Source: Chloroflexota bacterium
GTDB taxonomy: Bacteria > Chloroflexota > Limnocylindria > P2-11E
Length of the DNA stretch: 43,358 nucleotides
Direction of reading: 5' to 3'
NCBI GenBank assembly: GCA_005889275.1
Contig: VBFI01000041.1
Coordinates: 1-43,358, forward strand
Under the pieces are notes generated by a model. That model worked only from the letters and a program-made list of their open reading frames with translations, made no database searches and was not told the DNA's origin. Below, in pieces: positions 17,050-24,620 of this stretch (the stretch's first letter is position 1; the number at the start of each line of letters is the position of its first letter). The translations under genes and the position numbers were made by a program.

Positions 17050-18396
17050 GTGATCGTCACCGAACGGCTCACTCCGGATGTCTTTCGCCTTCCGATCGAG
17101 AAGATCCGCGCCGGCTACAAGAGCGACATCTACTTCGCGCGCACGAAGCTCATCCTCGAGCGAGACGGCCGCCGCGACGGCGTCACGATGCAGATCTTCC
17201 AAAAGCACGCCGACGCCGTGATCGTCGGCACCGACCAGACGCTCGCCATCCTCCATGTCGGCGCGGGCCGGTATCGCGATCGCGCGCGATCGCTCCAGCT
17301 CTTCGAGCGGTACCTCGCGGCCGAGCGGCGCCTGTACACCGCCTGGCTCGCGCTGCCGACGCTCGACTGGTCCGCGTACGAGCCGATCGCGAGAGAGGTC
17401 TACGAGATCTCGCGCGAGCTCGCCTCGCTCTGGGAGCCGGCCTGGCGCGAGCTCACGGTCCGGTCGCTGTTCGACGGGGAGATCGCGGCGCCGTACGAGC
17501 CGGTGATGCACATCGAGGGCGAGTACGCGGCGTTCGCGCACCTCGAGACGCTGTACCTCGGGGCGCTCGCGGAAGGCACGCGGGTCGCGACGAACACGCG
17601 CGACGTCGTCGCCGCGGCCAATGGCAAGCCGGTGATCATGTTCGGTGCGCGGCACCAGACGCACGAGGCGCAGGCCGGTTCGGGCTACGCCGCGTACATC
17701 GGCGGCGCGATCGGCGTCTCGACCGACGAGCAGGGTGAGTGGTGGGGCTCGAAGGGCCTCGGCACGGTCCCCCACGCGCTCATCGCGGTCTACGGCGGGG
17801 ACACCACCGTCGCGACCCTCAAGTTCGACGAGTACATCAACCGGTCCTCCGACGCCGTCGGCCATCTCACGGCGAAGGGCACACCCGAAGGGCACGTGAA
17901 CGTCACCAGCCTCGTCGATTTCCAGAACGACGTCGTGAACACCTCTCTCGGTGTCGCGCACGCGCTCGGCACGCGCCTCTGGGGCGTTCGCGTCGACACG
18001 AGCGAATCGCTCGTGGATCGGGCGATCCTCCGCGAGCTCGAGGAACGCGGCGGGGTCGCCGAAGGCGAGCTCCGCGGGGTCACGCCGCGGCTCGTCGAGC
18101 TCCTTCGTCAGGCGCTCGATCGGCAGGGCTATCCGCACGTCCGCATCGTGGCCTCCGGCGGCTTCGACGCCGAGAAGATCAGGCGCTTCGAGACTCTCGG
18201 CGTGCCCGTCGACGTGTACGGCGTCGGCTCCGCCCTCGTGCACGGGAGCGGCTTCGATCAGACCGCGGACATCGTCCGCGTCGAAGGGCGCCCCCTCGCG
18301 AAGGTCGGCCGTGGCTACATCGACAGCGCTCGCCTGCACGTGGTCGACTGGAGATCCCTCGTGGGCGAGGCGGATTGGGCTCGATCCAGCTCCTGA
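17050..18396 (+). CDS. pncB: Nicotinate phosphoribosyltransferase
   Basis: Makes nicotinate mononucleotide from nicotinate and PRPP (Preiss-Handler NAD salvage); 448 aa. Seen: 'KIRAGYKSDIYFAR', 'LETLYLGAL', 'FGARHQTHEAQAGSGYAAYIGG' (shown in part, 'FGARHQTH'), 'GTVPHALIA', 'SLVDFQNDVVN', 'WGVRVDTSES', 'IVASGGFDAEKI' and 'VPVDVYGVGSALV', all typical of the shorter archaeal/Chloroflexota-type NAPRTases. The catalytic His in the 'RHQTHE' region is present. GTG at 17050, 22 bp after the SDR stop. Its 3' end overlaps the TauE-like gene by 22 bp if that gene starts at TTG 18375, or by CTGA if at CTG 18393. Confidence 0.93.
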   Translation: MIVTERLTPDVFRLPIEKIRAGYKSDIYFARTKLILERDGRRDGVTMQIFQKHADAVIVGTDQTLAILHVGAGRYRDRARSLQLFERYLAAERRLYTAWLALPTLDWSAYEPIAREVYEISRELASLWEPAWRELTVRSLFDGEIAAPYEPVMHIEGEYAAFAHLETLYLGALAEGTRVATNTRDVVAAANGKPVIMFGARHQTHEAQAGSGYAAYIGGAIGVSTDEQGEWWGSKGLGTVPHALIAVYGGDTTVATLKFDEYINRSSDAVGHLTAKGTPEGHVNVTSLVDFQNDVVNTSLGVAHALGTRLWGVRVDTSESLVDRAILRELEERGGVAEGELRGVTPRLVELLRQALDRQGYPHVRIVASGGFDAEKIRRFETLGVPVDVYGVGSALVHGSGFDQTADIVRVEGRPLAKVGRGYIDSARLHVVDWRSLVGEADWARSSS

Positions 18397-19115
18397 CCCT
18401 GGTCGTCGGGCTCGGGATCGCCGGCCTGGCGAAAGGCGCGACCGCCATGGGCCTGCCGCTCATCGCGACGCCGATCCTCGCCTCGGTGTTCGGCCCGAAG
18501 CAGGCGGTCGTCATCATCACGATCCCGATCGTGGTCGCGAACACGCTCCTCGTCGTGCAAGGCTGGCGCGCCTTCGGGTATCTGCGGACGCTCGTCCCGC
18601 TCGTGGCCGCGAACGCGATCGGGACCGTCATCGGCGCGTTGCTCCTCGCTGGCCTCGATCAGAAGACCTTCGCGATCCTGATCACCGCGATGGTCGTGCT
18701 CTTCCTCCTCCGGGGCGACCGCCTCGTCGGCGATCCGGGCGCGCGACGCGCGCGCCTGCTCACGCCGATCGTCGGATTCGTCGGCGGCGTCATGCAGGGC
18801 ACCACCTCGATCTCGAGCCCGGTGATCGGATCGTTCTTCCACGCGATGCGCCTGGCGCCCCGCGAGTACGTGATCACGCTGGCCGCGGTGTTCCAGCTCT
18901 CCTCGATCGTGCAGGTGATCTCGTACTCGGCGCTCGGGCTCTTCACGCCCGAGCTCGTCACCCTCGGGATCCTCGCGTGCATCCCCATGCTCCTGGCCCT
19001 CGGGGCCGGCATCGCCCTGCGCGGCCGGCTCGACCAGGTCCGCTTCCGGCAGGTGATCGTCGCGCTGCTCGTCGCGAGCGTCGCCAATCTGCTCTGGCGG
19101 AGCTTTGTGTCCTAG
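18375..19115 (+). CDS. TauE/SafE family membrane permease
   Basis: A 246-aa polytopic membrane protein of about 7-8 hydrophobic helices, of the TauE/SafE/YfcA (DUF81) family. Members export or import sulfonates, sulfoacetate and other organic anions. The two internal repeats are visible as 'GLGIAGLAKGATAMGLPLIATPIL' (in part 'GLAKGATAMGLPLIATP') and 'IVGFVGGVMQGTTSISSPVIGSF' (in part 'GGVMQGTTSISSP'). TTG at 18375 lies inside pncB. An alternative CTG at 18393 sits in a CTGA overlap with the pncB stop, the form used by three other genes here. The substrate is unknown; coupling to a nicotinate enzyme hints, weakly, at nicotinate or a related acid. Confidence 0.84.
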   Translation: MGSIQLLTLVVGLGIAGLAKGATAMGLPLIATPILASVFGPKQAVVIITIPIVVANTLLVVQGWRAFGYLRTLVPLVAANAIGTVIGALLLAGLDQKTFAILITAMVVLFLLRGDRLVGDPGARRARLLTPIVGFVGGVMQGTTSISSPVIGSFFHAMRLAPREYVITLAAVFQLSSIVQVISYSALGLFTPELVTLGILACIPMLLALGAGIALRGRLDQVRFRQVIVALLVASVANLLWRSFVS

Positions 19116-19143
19116 CCCACGCTCCCAGAGTGACCGAGCGACC

Positions 19144-19149
19144 TAGCAT
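19144..19149 (+). promoter_or_regulatory. Putative -10 box of a leaderless promoter (MBL hydrolase)
   Basis: TAGCAT ends 8 nt before GTG 19158, in the 42-bp gap after the TauE-like gene. Sequence and spacing match the box before the S9 gene at 1804. No Shine-Dalgarno is present. Confidence 0.5.
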
Positions 19150-19157
19150 CAGACGTC

Positions 19158-19817
19158 GTGGAAGTGCTACCCAACGTCCATGCGGTGCGGCTCATCGGCG
19201 CGCAGGCGTACCTCCTGGTGGATCGCGACGAGATCACGCTCGTCGACGCCGGGCACGTCGGCTCGGGCCGGATGCTCCGCGCCTACCTCGCGCGGATCGG
19301 CCGCTCGGTCGAGCACGTCACCCGGATCGTCTGCACGCACGGCCATCCCGATCACATCGGCGGCGTGCACGAGATCTCCGCGTGGTCCGGCGCCGAGGTC
19401 CTGCTCCATCCCGCCGACAGCGAGCGCCTGCGCATCCGGTTCCGTGACGTGATCGCCAACTTCGCGCCCGGTCCGATCGTCGCGCTGCTCACGCGGGCCC
19501 CCGCCCACGCGCGGCCGGTCGTCGACGGGGAGGAGCTACCGGTGTTCGGCGGCCTCCGCGTCTTGCACACGCCGGGACACACCCCAGGCAGCATCTGCCT
19601 CTACTCCCCCGCCGGCCGCTTCGTCATCGTCGGCGATCTCCTGCAGCGGGTGAAGGGCAACGTCGCCCTCCCGAATGCTTTCTTCAGCGACGACATGGAC
19701 GAAGCGCGCAAGTCGATCGCGCGTCTCGCGGCGCTTGACGTGGAGACCATCCTGTTCTCGCACTATCCGCCATATCGGGAGGATTCGCGGAAGGCGCTTC
19801 GGGCGCTCGCGAGCTGA
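19158..19817 (+). CDS. MBL fold metallo-hydrolase
   Basis: A 219-aa metallo-beta-lactamase-fold hydrolase of the glyoxalase II-like group. The di-metal motif HxHxDH is 'CTHGHPDHIGGVHE'. The third His is in 'VLHTPGHTPGSICLY', the bridging Asp in 'FVIVGDLLQ', and the last His in 'ILFSHYPPY'. No signal peptide, so cytoplasmic. It is followed after 9 bp by the large acyl-ligase fusion and then a Nudix gene, so a role in thioester or acyl-derivative turnover is plausible but unproven. GTG at 19158 is preceded by the TAGCAT box and begins the protein at 'VEVLPNVHAVRL', the expected first strand. Confidence 0.9.
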   Translation: MEVLPNVHAVRLIGAQAYLLVDRDEITLVDAGHVGSGRMLRAYLARIGRSVEHVTRIVCTHGHPDHIGGVHEISAWSGAEVLLHPADSERLRIRFRDVIANFAPGPIVALLTRAPAHARPVVDGEELPVFGGLRVLHTPGHTPGSICLYSPAGRFVIVGDLLQRVKGNVALPNAFFSDDMDEARKSIARLAALDVETILFSHYPPYREDSRKALRALAS

Positions 19818-19826
19818 GGGGGAAGG

Positions 19827-22361
19827 GTGGAGACGCTCAACGACGTCCTCGACACGTCCGCGCGGAGGTTCGGGCCCAAGGACGCGTTCATGATCAAACC
19901 GGGCTTCCGGACGCTCACCTGGACGTACCGCGACCTCGCGGACGTGGTCCCGCGCGTGGCGCGGTCCTTTGTCGACTCTGGCGTGCGCAAAGGCGACCGC
20001 GTCATCACGCTCGGCGTGAACCGTCCGGAGTACGGGATCGCGATGCTCGCGCTCCTGCGCATGGGTGCGGTCCTCGTGCCGCTCGACGTCAACTCGACCG
20101 TCGAGTTCGTCCAGAAGATCTGCGCGCGCACGCGCGCGAGCGCGGCGGTCGTGTCGCGGCAGACGCGCGGCCGCGCCGAGGCGCTCGGCATTCCGCTCTT
20201 CGACATGGAGCTCCTCCCCGACGAGGCACGTGCGAAGGAGCCGCTCGAGAAGGCCGACGTCGCGCCTACGGACGTCGCGGAGATCGTGTTCACGTCGGGT
20301 ACGACCGGCGAGCCGAAGGGCTCGATGCTCACACACAACAACATCCTCTCGAACGCGCTCGCGGCGACGGAGATCTTCCCGCTGGGACCGCATCAGCGGC
20401 TGCTCTCGTTCGTTCCGCTCTCCCACATGTTCGAGCAGATGGCCGGGTTCTGGGCGCTCCTGCTCTCGGGCGCTTCGGTGGTCTACCCGACGAGCCGCCA
20501 GCCTTCGGTGGTGCGCCGCACGTTCCGCGAGCGCCACGTGTCGATGATCCTCATCACCCCGGCCGCGGTGCGCTCGCTCTTCATCGCGATCGAGCGGCGC
20601 GCGCAGCAGGAAGGCAAGGGCGAGCTCTTCGAGCGCCTGCGGCGCATCGCGCGGCGCCTTCCGATGGGTCTCCGGCGACTCGTCTTCTTCAGCGTCCACG
20701 GCCAGTTCGGCGGCCGGTTCCGCTACATCGTTTCCGGAGGTGCCGCGCTCGACCCCGCGCTCGGCGAGGCCTGGCGCGAGCTCGGCGTCGAGGTGCTGCA
20801 GGGATACGGCCTCACCGAGACCTCACCGGCCCTTACCTTCAACCGGCTCGACCGCAACCGTTTCGGTTCGGTGGGTGTTCCCATTCCGGGCGTCGACGTG
20901 AAGCTCGCGCCCGACGGCGAGGTGATCGCGCGCGGCCCGAACATCTTCAAGGGCTACTGGGAAAATCCCGAGGCGACCGCGGCGGCGATCGACAGCGCCG
21001 GCTGGTTCCACACCGGCGACCTCGGCCGGTTCGACGAGGACGGCTTCCTCTGGCTCCACGGCCGCAAGAAGGACATGATCGCGCTCCCCGACGGGCTCAA
21101 GGTCTACCCCGAGGACATCGAGAACGTCCTCGCCGCCGACCCACGGATCGAGGCGCTCGCGACTCCGCAGCGTCCCGTCCTCGCGACCGTGGTCGGCCTC
21201 GAGCGTCCCGGCGAGACGCTGCAGGTCCACGCGGTCTTCCTCGAGCCGAAGGAGCGCGCGACGATCGAGCAGATCGTCCGCGACGCGAACGCGAAGCTTT
21301 CGTCCAGCCAGCAGATCCGCGGGTGGACCGTCTGGCCGGAGTCCGAGTTCCCGACCACGCCGACACAGAAGGTGAAGAAGCGCGAGATCATCGAGCGGTT
21401 GCTCGCGATGGGTCGCGGCGAGACGCAGCCGGTCTCGATCGAGGCCGGCCCGGCGCGCCAGCTCACCGAGGTCGAGCAGCTCGTCGCGCAGGTGGGCAAC
21501 GTTCCCCCGGACCACGTCCGTCCAGAGGCACAGCTCTCACAGGACATCGGGCTCGACTCGCTCGCGCGCATCGATCTGCTCGGCGTCATCGAAGAGGAGC
21601 TCGGAACGTACATCGACGATGAGGCGCTGACCGCGGACGCGACGGTCGGCGATCTCGAGCGCATGGTCGCGGCGGCGCGTGACACGCATCGCGACACCGG
21701 CATCTTCGGGTGGCCGCTCAACCCGCTCGTCCGCTCGTTCGGAATCCTCCTCCAGGAGACGCTGCTCTACCCGCTCGTCCACCTCTTCTACCGCGTGCGG
21801 ATCTCGGGGATCGAGAAGCTCGAGCATCTCAAGGGACCGGTGCTGTTCACGCCCAATCACTGCCTGCACTGGGACAACGGGATCATCATCATGGCCATCC
21901 CGCTTCGCTGGCGGTGGCGCCTCGCGGTCGCCGCGGCCGCCGACGACGTCTTCGGCAATCGCCTCAACGGGATCTTCAGCGCGATCCTCGCCAATGCCTT
22001 TCCGCTCGCGCGCGAGGGCGCGATCCGCCGCAGCCTGGAGCTCCTCGGCGCGCGGCTCGACCGGCGGTTCTCCGTGCTCATCTATCCCGAGGGGAAGCTC
22101 ACGATTGGCGGGCCGACACAGCCATTCAAGTCCGGTGCCGGGCTCATCGCCGTCGAAGGCGGCAGCCCGGTCGTGCCGATGAAGCTGAAGATCAACAAGG
22201 TCTCCATCCTCGATCACCTCGACCGCGCGTGGGACCACCAGCGCGAGAACGGCTGGCGCGGGGACGTCGAAGTCGTCTTCGGCGATCCGCTCTACTTCGC
22301 CGCCGGCACGACCCCGACCGAGGCGACGGCCCAGCTCCAGGCGGCTGTCGCGGCGCTCTGA
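19827..22361 (+). CDS. Three-domain fusion: AMP-dependent acyl ligase - acyl carrier protein - lysophospholipid acyltransferase (PlsC)
   Basis: 844 aa. Residues 1 to about 545 are an ANL adenylating enzyme: P-loop 'FTSGTTGEPKGS' (about 154-165), 'GYGLTETSP' (about 325), 'FHTGDLGRFDEDGF' (about 393) and 'TPTQKVKKREI' with the C-terminal Lys. Residues of about 550-615 are a carrier domain with the phosphopantetheine serine in 'DIGLDSLARIDLL' (Ser at about 577). The C-terminal about 210 residues are a PlsC-type acyltransferase: 'NHCLHWDNG' (HxxxxD, His at about 678) and 'IYPEGKLTIGG' (EGT-like, here EGK). It should activate a fatty acid as acyl-AMP, load it on its own carrier, and pass it to a lysolipid. 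This resembles Aas but with an extra carrier and reversed domain order. GTG 19827 follows a GGGGGAAGG ribosome-binding site. Confidence 0.88.
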   Translation: METLNDVLDTSARRFGPKDAFMIKPGFRTLTWTYRDLADVVPRVARSFVDSGVRKGDRVITLGVNRPEYGIAMLALLRMGAVLVPLDVNSTVEFVQKICARTRASAAVVSRQTRGRAEALGIPLFDMELLPDEARAKEPLEKADVAPTDVAEIVFTSGTTGEPKGSMLTHNNILSNALAATEIFPLGPHQRLLSFVPLSHMFEQMAGFWALLLSGASVVYPTSRQPSVVRRTFRERHVSMILITPAAVRSLFIAIERRAQQEGKGELFERLRRIARRLPMGLRRLVFFSVHGQFGGRFRYIVSGGAALDPALGEAWRELGVEVLQGYGLTETSPALTFNRLDRNRFGSVGVPIPGVDVKLAPDGEVIARGPNIFKGYWENPEATAAAIDSAGWFHTGDLGRFDEDGFLWLHGRKKDMIALPDGLKVYPEDIENVLAADPRIEALATPQRPVLATVVGLERPGETLQVHAVFLEPKERATIEQIVRDANAKLSSSQQIRGWTVWPESEFPTTPTQKVKKREIIERLLAMGRGETQPVSIEAGPARQLTEVEQLVAQVGNVPPDHVRPEAQLSQDIGLDSLARIDLLGVIEEELGTYIDDEALTADATVGDLERMVAAARDTHRDTGIFGWPLNPLVRSFGILLQETLLYPLVHLFYRVRISGIEKLEHLKGPVLFTPNHCLHWDNGIIIMAIPLRWRWRLAVAAAADDVFGNRLNGIFSAILANAFPLAREGAIRRSLELLGARLDRRFSVLIYPEGKLTIGGPTQPFKSGAGLIAVEGGSPVVPMKLKINKVSILDHLDRAWDHQRENGWRGDVEVVFGDPLYFAAGTTPTEATAQLQAAVAAL

Positions 22362-22807
22362 TGCGGACCGATCGTGAGGTCGCGGTGTTCATCCGCCGCG
22401 GCGATCGGTTCCTGGTCATGCATCGCGCGCTCGACCGCTACTGGCACGTCGTCGCGGGTGTCGTCGAGACGGGCGAAACGTTCGCCGCGGCCGCGAGGCG
22501 CGAGCTGCGGGAGGAGACCGGCCTCGACGCGGAGGTGACCGACCTCGAGATGCCGCAGAGCTACGCGGTCCCCACGGAGATGAGCGCCGAGTACGGATCG
22601 GGGGTCGAAGCGGTCGCGGTCCAAAACTTCGGCATCGTCGTGCCGGGCGACTGGGAGCCGGTCCTCAACGAGGAGCACGACGAGTACCGGTGGCTGGGGC
22701 TCGCCGACGCGATCGCGATCGTGCGCTGGCCCGAGACCATGGAGATCATCGCGACGCTCGCGCGCCCCGCGCTCGAGACCTCCGGACCAGGATCCGCGGA
22801 GCGGTGA
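22361..22807 (+). CDS. Nudix hydrolase
   Basis: A 148-aa pyrophosphohydrolase of the Nudix superfamily. The Nudix box G-x5-E-x7-REUxEExGU is complete: 'GVVETGETFAAAARRELREETGLD', seen in two halves here as 'GVVETGETFAAAA' and 'RRELREETGLD'. The start 'REVAVFIRRGDRFLVMHR' and the late 'EEHDEYRWLGLADAIAIVRWPE' resemble the NudB/MutT-like dihydroneopterin-triphosphate or general NTP group; the substrate is not decidable. ATG overlaps the fusion gene stop as TGATG. Its 3' end overlaps the convergent Ntn-hydrolase gene by 62 bp, the longest overlap in the window. Confidence 0.92.
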   Translation: MRTDREVAVFIRRGDRFLVMHRALDRYWHVVAGVVETGETFAAAARRELREETGLDAEVTDLEMPQSYAVPTEMSAEYGSGVEAVAVQNFGIVVPGDWEPVLNEEHDEYRWLGLADAIAIVRWPETMEIIATLARPALETSGPGSAER

Positions 22808-23690
22808 GCGGCTCGCGCATCCCGGCTGTGAGCCACGCGTAGCGGCGACCCTCGCGGTTGGTCGCCGCGGCATGCACGCCGCGCGCGGTCAGGACGACGA
22901 TGTTGAACGCCGCGTCGTCGAGGGCGTTCGCGTCGCCGATCGCGGCGCGCGCGGCCATGTCCGCGGGCATGCCCTGCGCGAGGCGATCGACCGCGGTCTT
23001 CGCGGTGACGCCGCGGATGGCGAGCTCGCCGAAGCCCGTGCAGGCGGCCGCGCCGTAGCGCGAGTCGCAGAAGTTGCCCGCGCCGATCACCGGCGAATCG
23101 CCCACCCGGCCCGGGTACTTGTAGGCCCATCCGCTCGTCGTCACGGCGGAGGCGACGTTTCCCTTGGCGTCGACCGCGAGGAAGTTCACCGTGCCGCGCT
23201 CCTCGCCGACGGTCTTCCGGACGACGGGGAGTAGCCGCGCGCGCCGGCGGATCGTGGCCGGAGTCTCGCCCGCTTCGCGGAGCTTTTCGACCCAGAGTGC
23301 GCGGGTCGAGGGGGTGAGGTTCCGCGCACGCTCGGCGCCGATCTCGCCGGCGAAACGCGCGGCGCCCTGGCCGACGATGAAGACGTGCGGGGTCCGCTCC
23401 ATGACCGCGCGCGCGACGCTGATCGGATGGAGGTAGCCGGTGAGCGCCGCGACGGCGCCCGTCCGATGGGTCGTGCCGTCGACGATCGAGGCATCGAGCT
23501 CGACCTGGCCGAGCACGTTCGGCTTTCCGCCGCGTCCGACGCTCGTGTCGGCGGGATCGGCCTCGACGACCTTCGCGCAGGCCTCGACGGCGTCGAGTGC
23601 CGCGCCGCCGCGGGCGAGGATCCGCATTCCCGCGGCAAGCGCGTTCGCCCCGTTGCCGCTCGCGACGATCGTAGCGAGCGGGCGGGGCAC
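22746..23690 (-). CDS. Isoaspartyl peptidase/L-asparaginase family Ntn-hydrolase
   Basis: A 314-aa N-terminal-nucleophile hydrolase, of the glycosylasparaginase/isoaspartyl aminopeptidase family. It is made as a precursor that self-cleaves before the Thr of 'ERGTVNFLAVDAKGNVASA' (in part 'ERGTVNFLAVD'; Thr at about residue 167). Alpha-subunit marks are 'GGAALDAVEACAKVVEADP' and 'VGRGGKPNVLGQVELDASI' (in part 'GGKPNVLGQVELDAS'). Beta-subunit marks are 'TTSGWAYKYPGRVGDSPVIGAG' (in part 'KYPGRVGDSPVIGAG') and 'AACTGFGE'. It cleaves beta-aspartyl or asparaginyl bonds. GTG at 23690 overlaps the upstream stop by one base (TAGTG). The last roughly 20 residues are Arg-rich and overlap the Nudix gene, so the C-terminus may have drifted. 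Confidence 0.9.
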   Translation of the reverse strand: MPRPLATIVASGNGANALAAGMRILARGGAALDAVEACAKVVEADPADTSVGRGGKPNVLGQVELDASIVDGTTHRTGAVAALTGYLHPISVARAVMERTPHVFIVGQGAARFAGEIGAERARNLTPSTRALWVEKLREAGETPATIRRRARLLPVVRKTVGEERGTVNFLAVDAKGNVASAVTTSGWAYKYPGRVGDSPVIGAGNFCDSRYGAAACTGFGELAIRGVTAKTAVDRLAQGMPADMAARAAIGDANALDDAAFNIVVLTARGVHAAATNREGRRYAWLTAGMREPLTAPRILVRRSRARGARASR

Positions 23691-24163
23691 TACCTGCCGG
23701 TCATGCCGCGCACGACGCGAAAGCCGATGCCCTCGCCCTCGTCCGCCGCGAAGGCACGGGCAGCGAGGTCGTCGCCCCGGCGGAGGACGCGGCCGCCCTC
23801 CTCCCAGCTGTTCGTCCACTCCCGTACGGCGCCGAGGTGCTCGAGCGTGCCGGCGAGGCGGGCGGCCTTTTCCCACTCGCGCTCGTCGGGGAGCCGGTAG
23901 ATCCGCCCGGTGCCGAGGGTGAGCCAGCGGCAGTAGGCGACCGCGTCGGCCCAGGAGACGGCCCGGATCGGATCGGCCGGCCGCGCGCGCTGCGCGTCCC
24001 AGCCCCTGGGCGCCGGATGCCCGGTCGCGTCGAGGAACAGCAGGTACTCGCCGACGCTGACCGGCGCCTTGGCGATCGCGAAGACGTTCACGTGCTCGGT
24101 TCGCGGCGGGTCGCCCAGGAGTGCGTCGCCCGCGGGAACGACGACGGCCTCGGGCTCGACCAC
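23690..24163 (-). CDS. Short SUMF1/FGE-sulfatase-modifying-factor-like protein
   Basis: A 157-aa protein with the formylglycine-generating-enzyme (C-type-lectin-like) fold but about half the usual length. It keeps 'VSVGEYLLFLDATGH', 'IRAVSWADAVAYCRWLT', 'GRIYRLPDEREWEKAARL' (in part 'YRLPDEREWEKAAR'), 'AVREWTNSW' and the terminal 'GFRVVRG'. The Ca-binding loops and the 'Cys-Cys' active site of true FGEs are not visible (only one Cys, in 'YCRW'), so sulfatase activation is unlikely. Similar short versions occur in ergothioneine and signal-domain proteins. GTG at 24163 follows a TACCGT box by 7 nt. Cotranscribed with the Ntn-hydrolase (1-base overlap). Substrate unknown. Confidence 0.82.
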   Translation of the reverse strand: MVEPEAVVVPAGDALLGDPPRTEHVNVFAIAKAPVSVGEYLLFLDATGHPAPRGWDAQRARPADPIRAVSWADAVAYCRWLTLGTGRIYRLPDEREWEKAARLAGTLEHLGAVREWTNSWEEGGRVLRRGDDLAARAFAADEGEGIGFRVVRGMTGR

Positions 24164-24170
24164 GGCCGGT

Positions 24171-24176
24171 ACGGTA
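24171..24176 (-). promoter_or_regulatory. Putative -10 box of a leaderless promoter (FGE-like gene)
   Basis: TACCGT on the minus strand ends 7 nt before GTG 24163. No ribosome-binding site is visible. Confidence 0.4.
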
Positions 24177-24217
24177 GTCGCTCAAAGCGAAGGCCTCCCC
24201 CGCCGGGGCCACCACCT

Positions 24218-24249
24218 CCGGGGGAGTACGCGGCCGGGGGAGTACGCGA
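24218..24249. repeat. Two tandem copies of a 16-bp unit
   Basis: CCGGGGGAGTACGCGG at 24218-24233 is followed directly by CCGGGGGAGTACGCGA at 24234-24249, identical in 15 of 16 bases. They lie in the 149-bp stretch between the FGE-like gene start and the small plus-strand frame at 24313. They may be a replication-slippage scar or a pair of binding sites. Nothing else recognisable is in this stretch. Confidence 0.7.
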
Positions 24250-24312
24250 TCGGTAGACGGGCTCACTCCCACGGCCGATGGAGCGGGACGCGCGCCCTGC
24301 CATCTTCTTCGC

Positions 24313-24477
24313 ATGCTCTCTCACACACCGGCGATCTGGAGCGCGCGGCTCGTCACCCCGCCGATCATGGCCCCGGGGACGACGCCGGTGAACGTGATCG
24401 TCCGCGTCGTCTACAACACACTCGATGGCATCGTGAACGACTACTTCGTCGTCACGGCCTCGATGTCCGCGCGCTAG
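24313..24477 (+). CDS. Possible small or remnant ORF, 54 aa
   Basis: An ATG-to-TAG frame with the GC-rich third positions of genuine genes here. The product runs from 'MLSHTPAIWSARL' to 'NDYFVVTASMSAR', with a hydrophobic beta-like stretch 'VNVIVRVVYNTLDGIV'. There is no ribosome-binding site or leaderless -10 box, and I recognise no family. It may be the 3' remnant of a lost gene, because the 24164-24620 region is the least dense part of the window. Confidence 0.25.
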   Translation: MLSHTPAIWSARLVTPPIMAPGTTPVNVIVRVVYNTLDGIVNDYFVVTASMSAR

Positions 24478-24482
24478 ACCCG

Positions 24483-24614
24483 CTAGGGAACGCGCTGCGC
24501 GGGCGCGAGCAGCTTGAAGTCCGCATCCATGGGAACCCCGAAGCTCGTCGCCTCCCTGGTGAAGCTGAGCCCCGACGCGATACGCGAGACCTCCTCGCGG
24601 GCAAGCGCGATCAC
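24483..24614 (-). CDS. Possible small ORF, 43 aa, downstream of the acyl-CoA ligase
   Basis: GTG 24614 lies 6 nt after the ligase stop in the same direction and the frame closes with TAG at 24485..24483. The product, from 'MIALAREEVSRIASGLSF' to 'DFKLLAPAQRVP', has native-looking codon use and an amphipathic first half. No family is recognised and no ribosome-binding site is clear. It could be a true small coupled gene or a gene fragment. Confidence 0.3.
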   Translation of the reverse strand: MIALAREEVSRIASGLSFTREATSFGVPMDADFKLLAPAQRVP

Positions 24615-24620
24615 CAGGGC

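Noticed and set aside
18375-18395. Counting the TauE-like gene as a definite CTG start
   Set aside because: A TTG at 18375 is also available, so it is left as a possible fifth case and not used as evidence.
22746-24314. One 522-aa minus-strand protein spanning the FGE-like and Ntn genes
   Set aside because: Upstream of 23690 the frame is Arg/Pro-rich shadow sequence, while the FGE-like protein occupies another frame; the natural start is GTG 23690.
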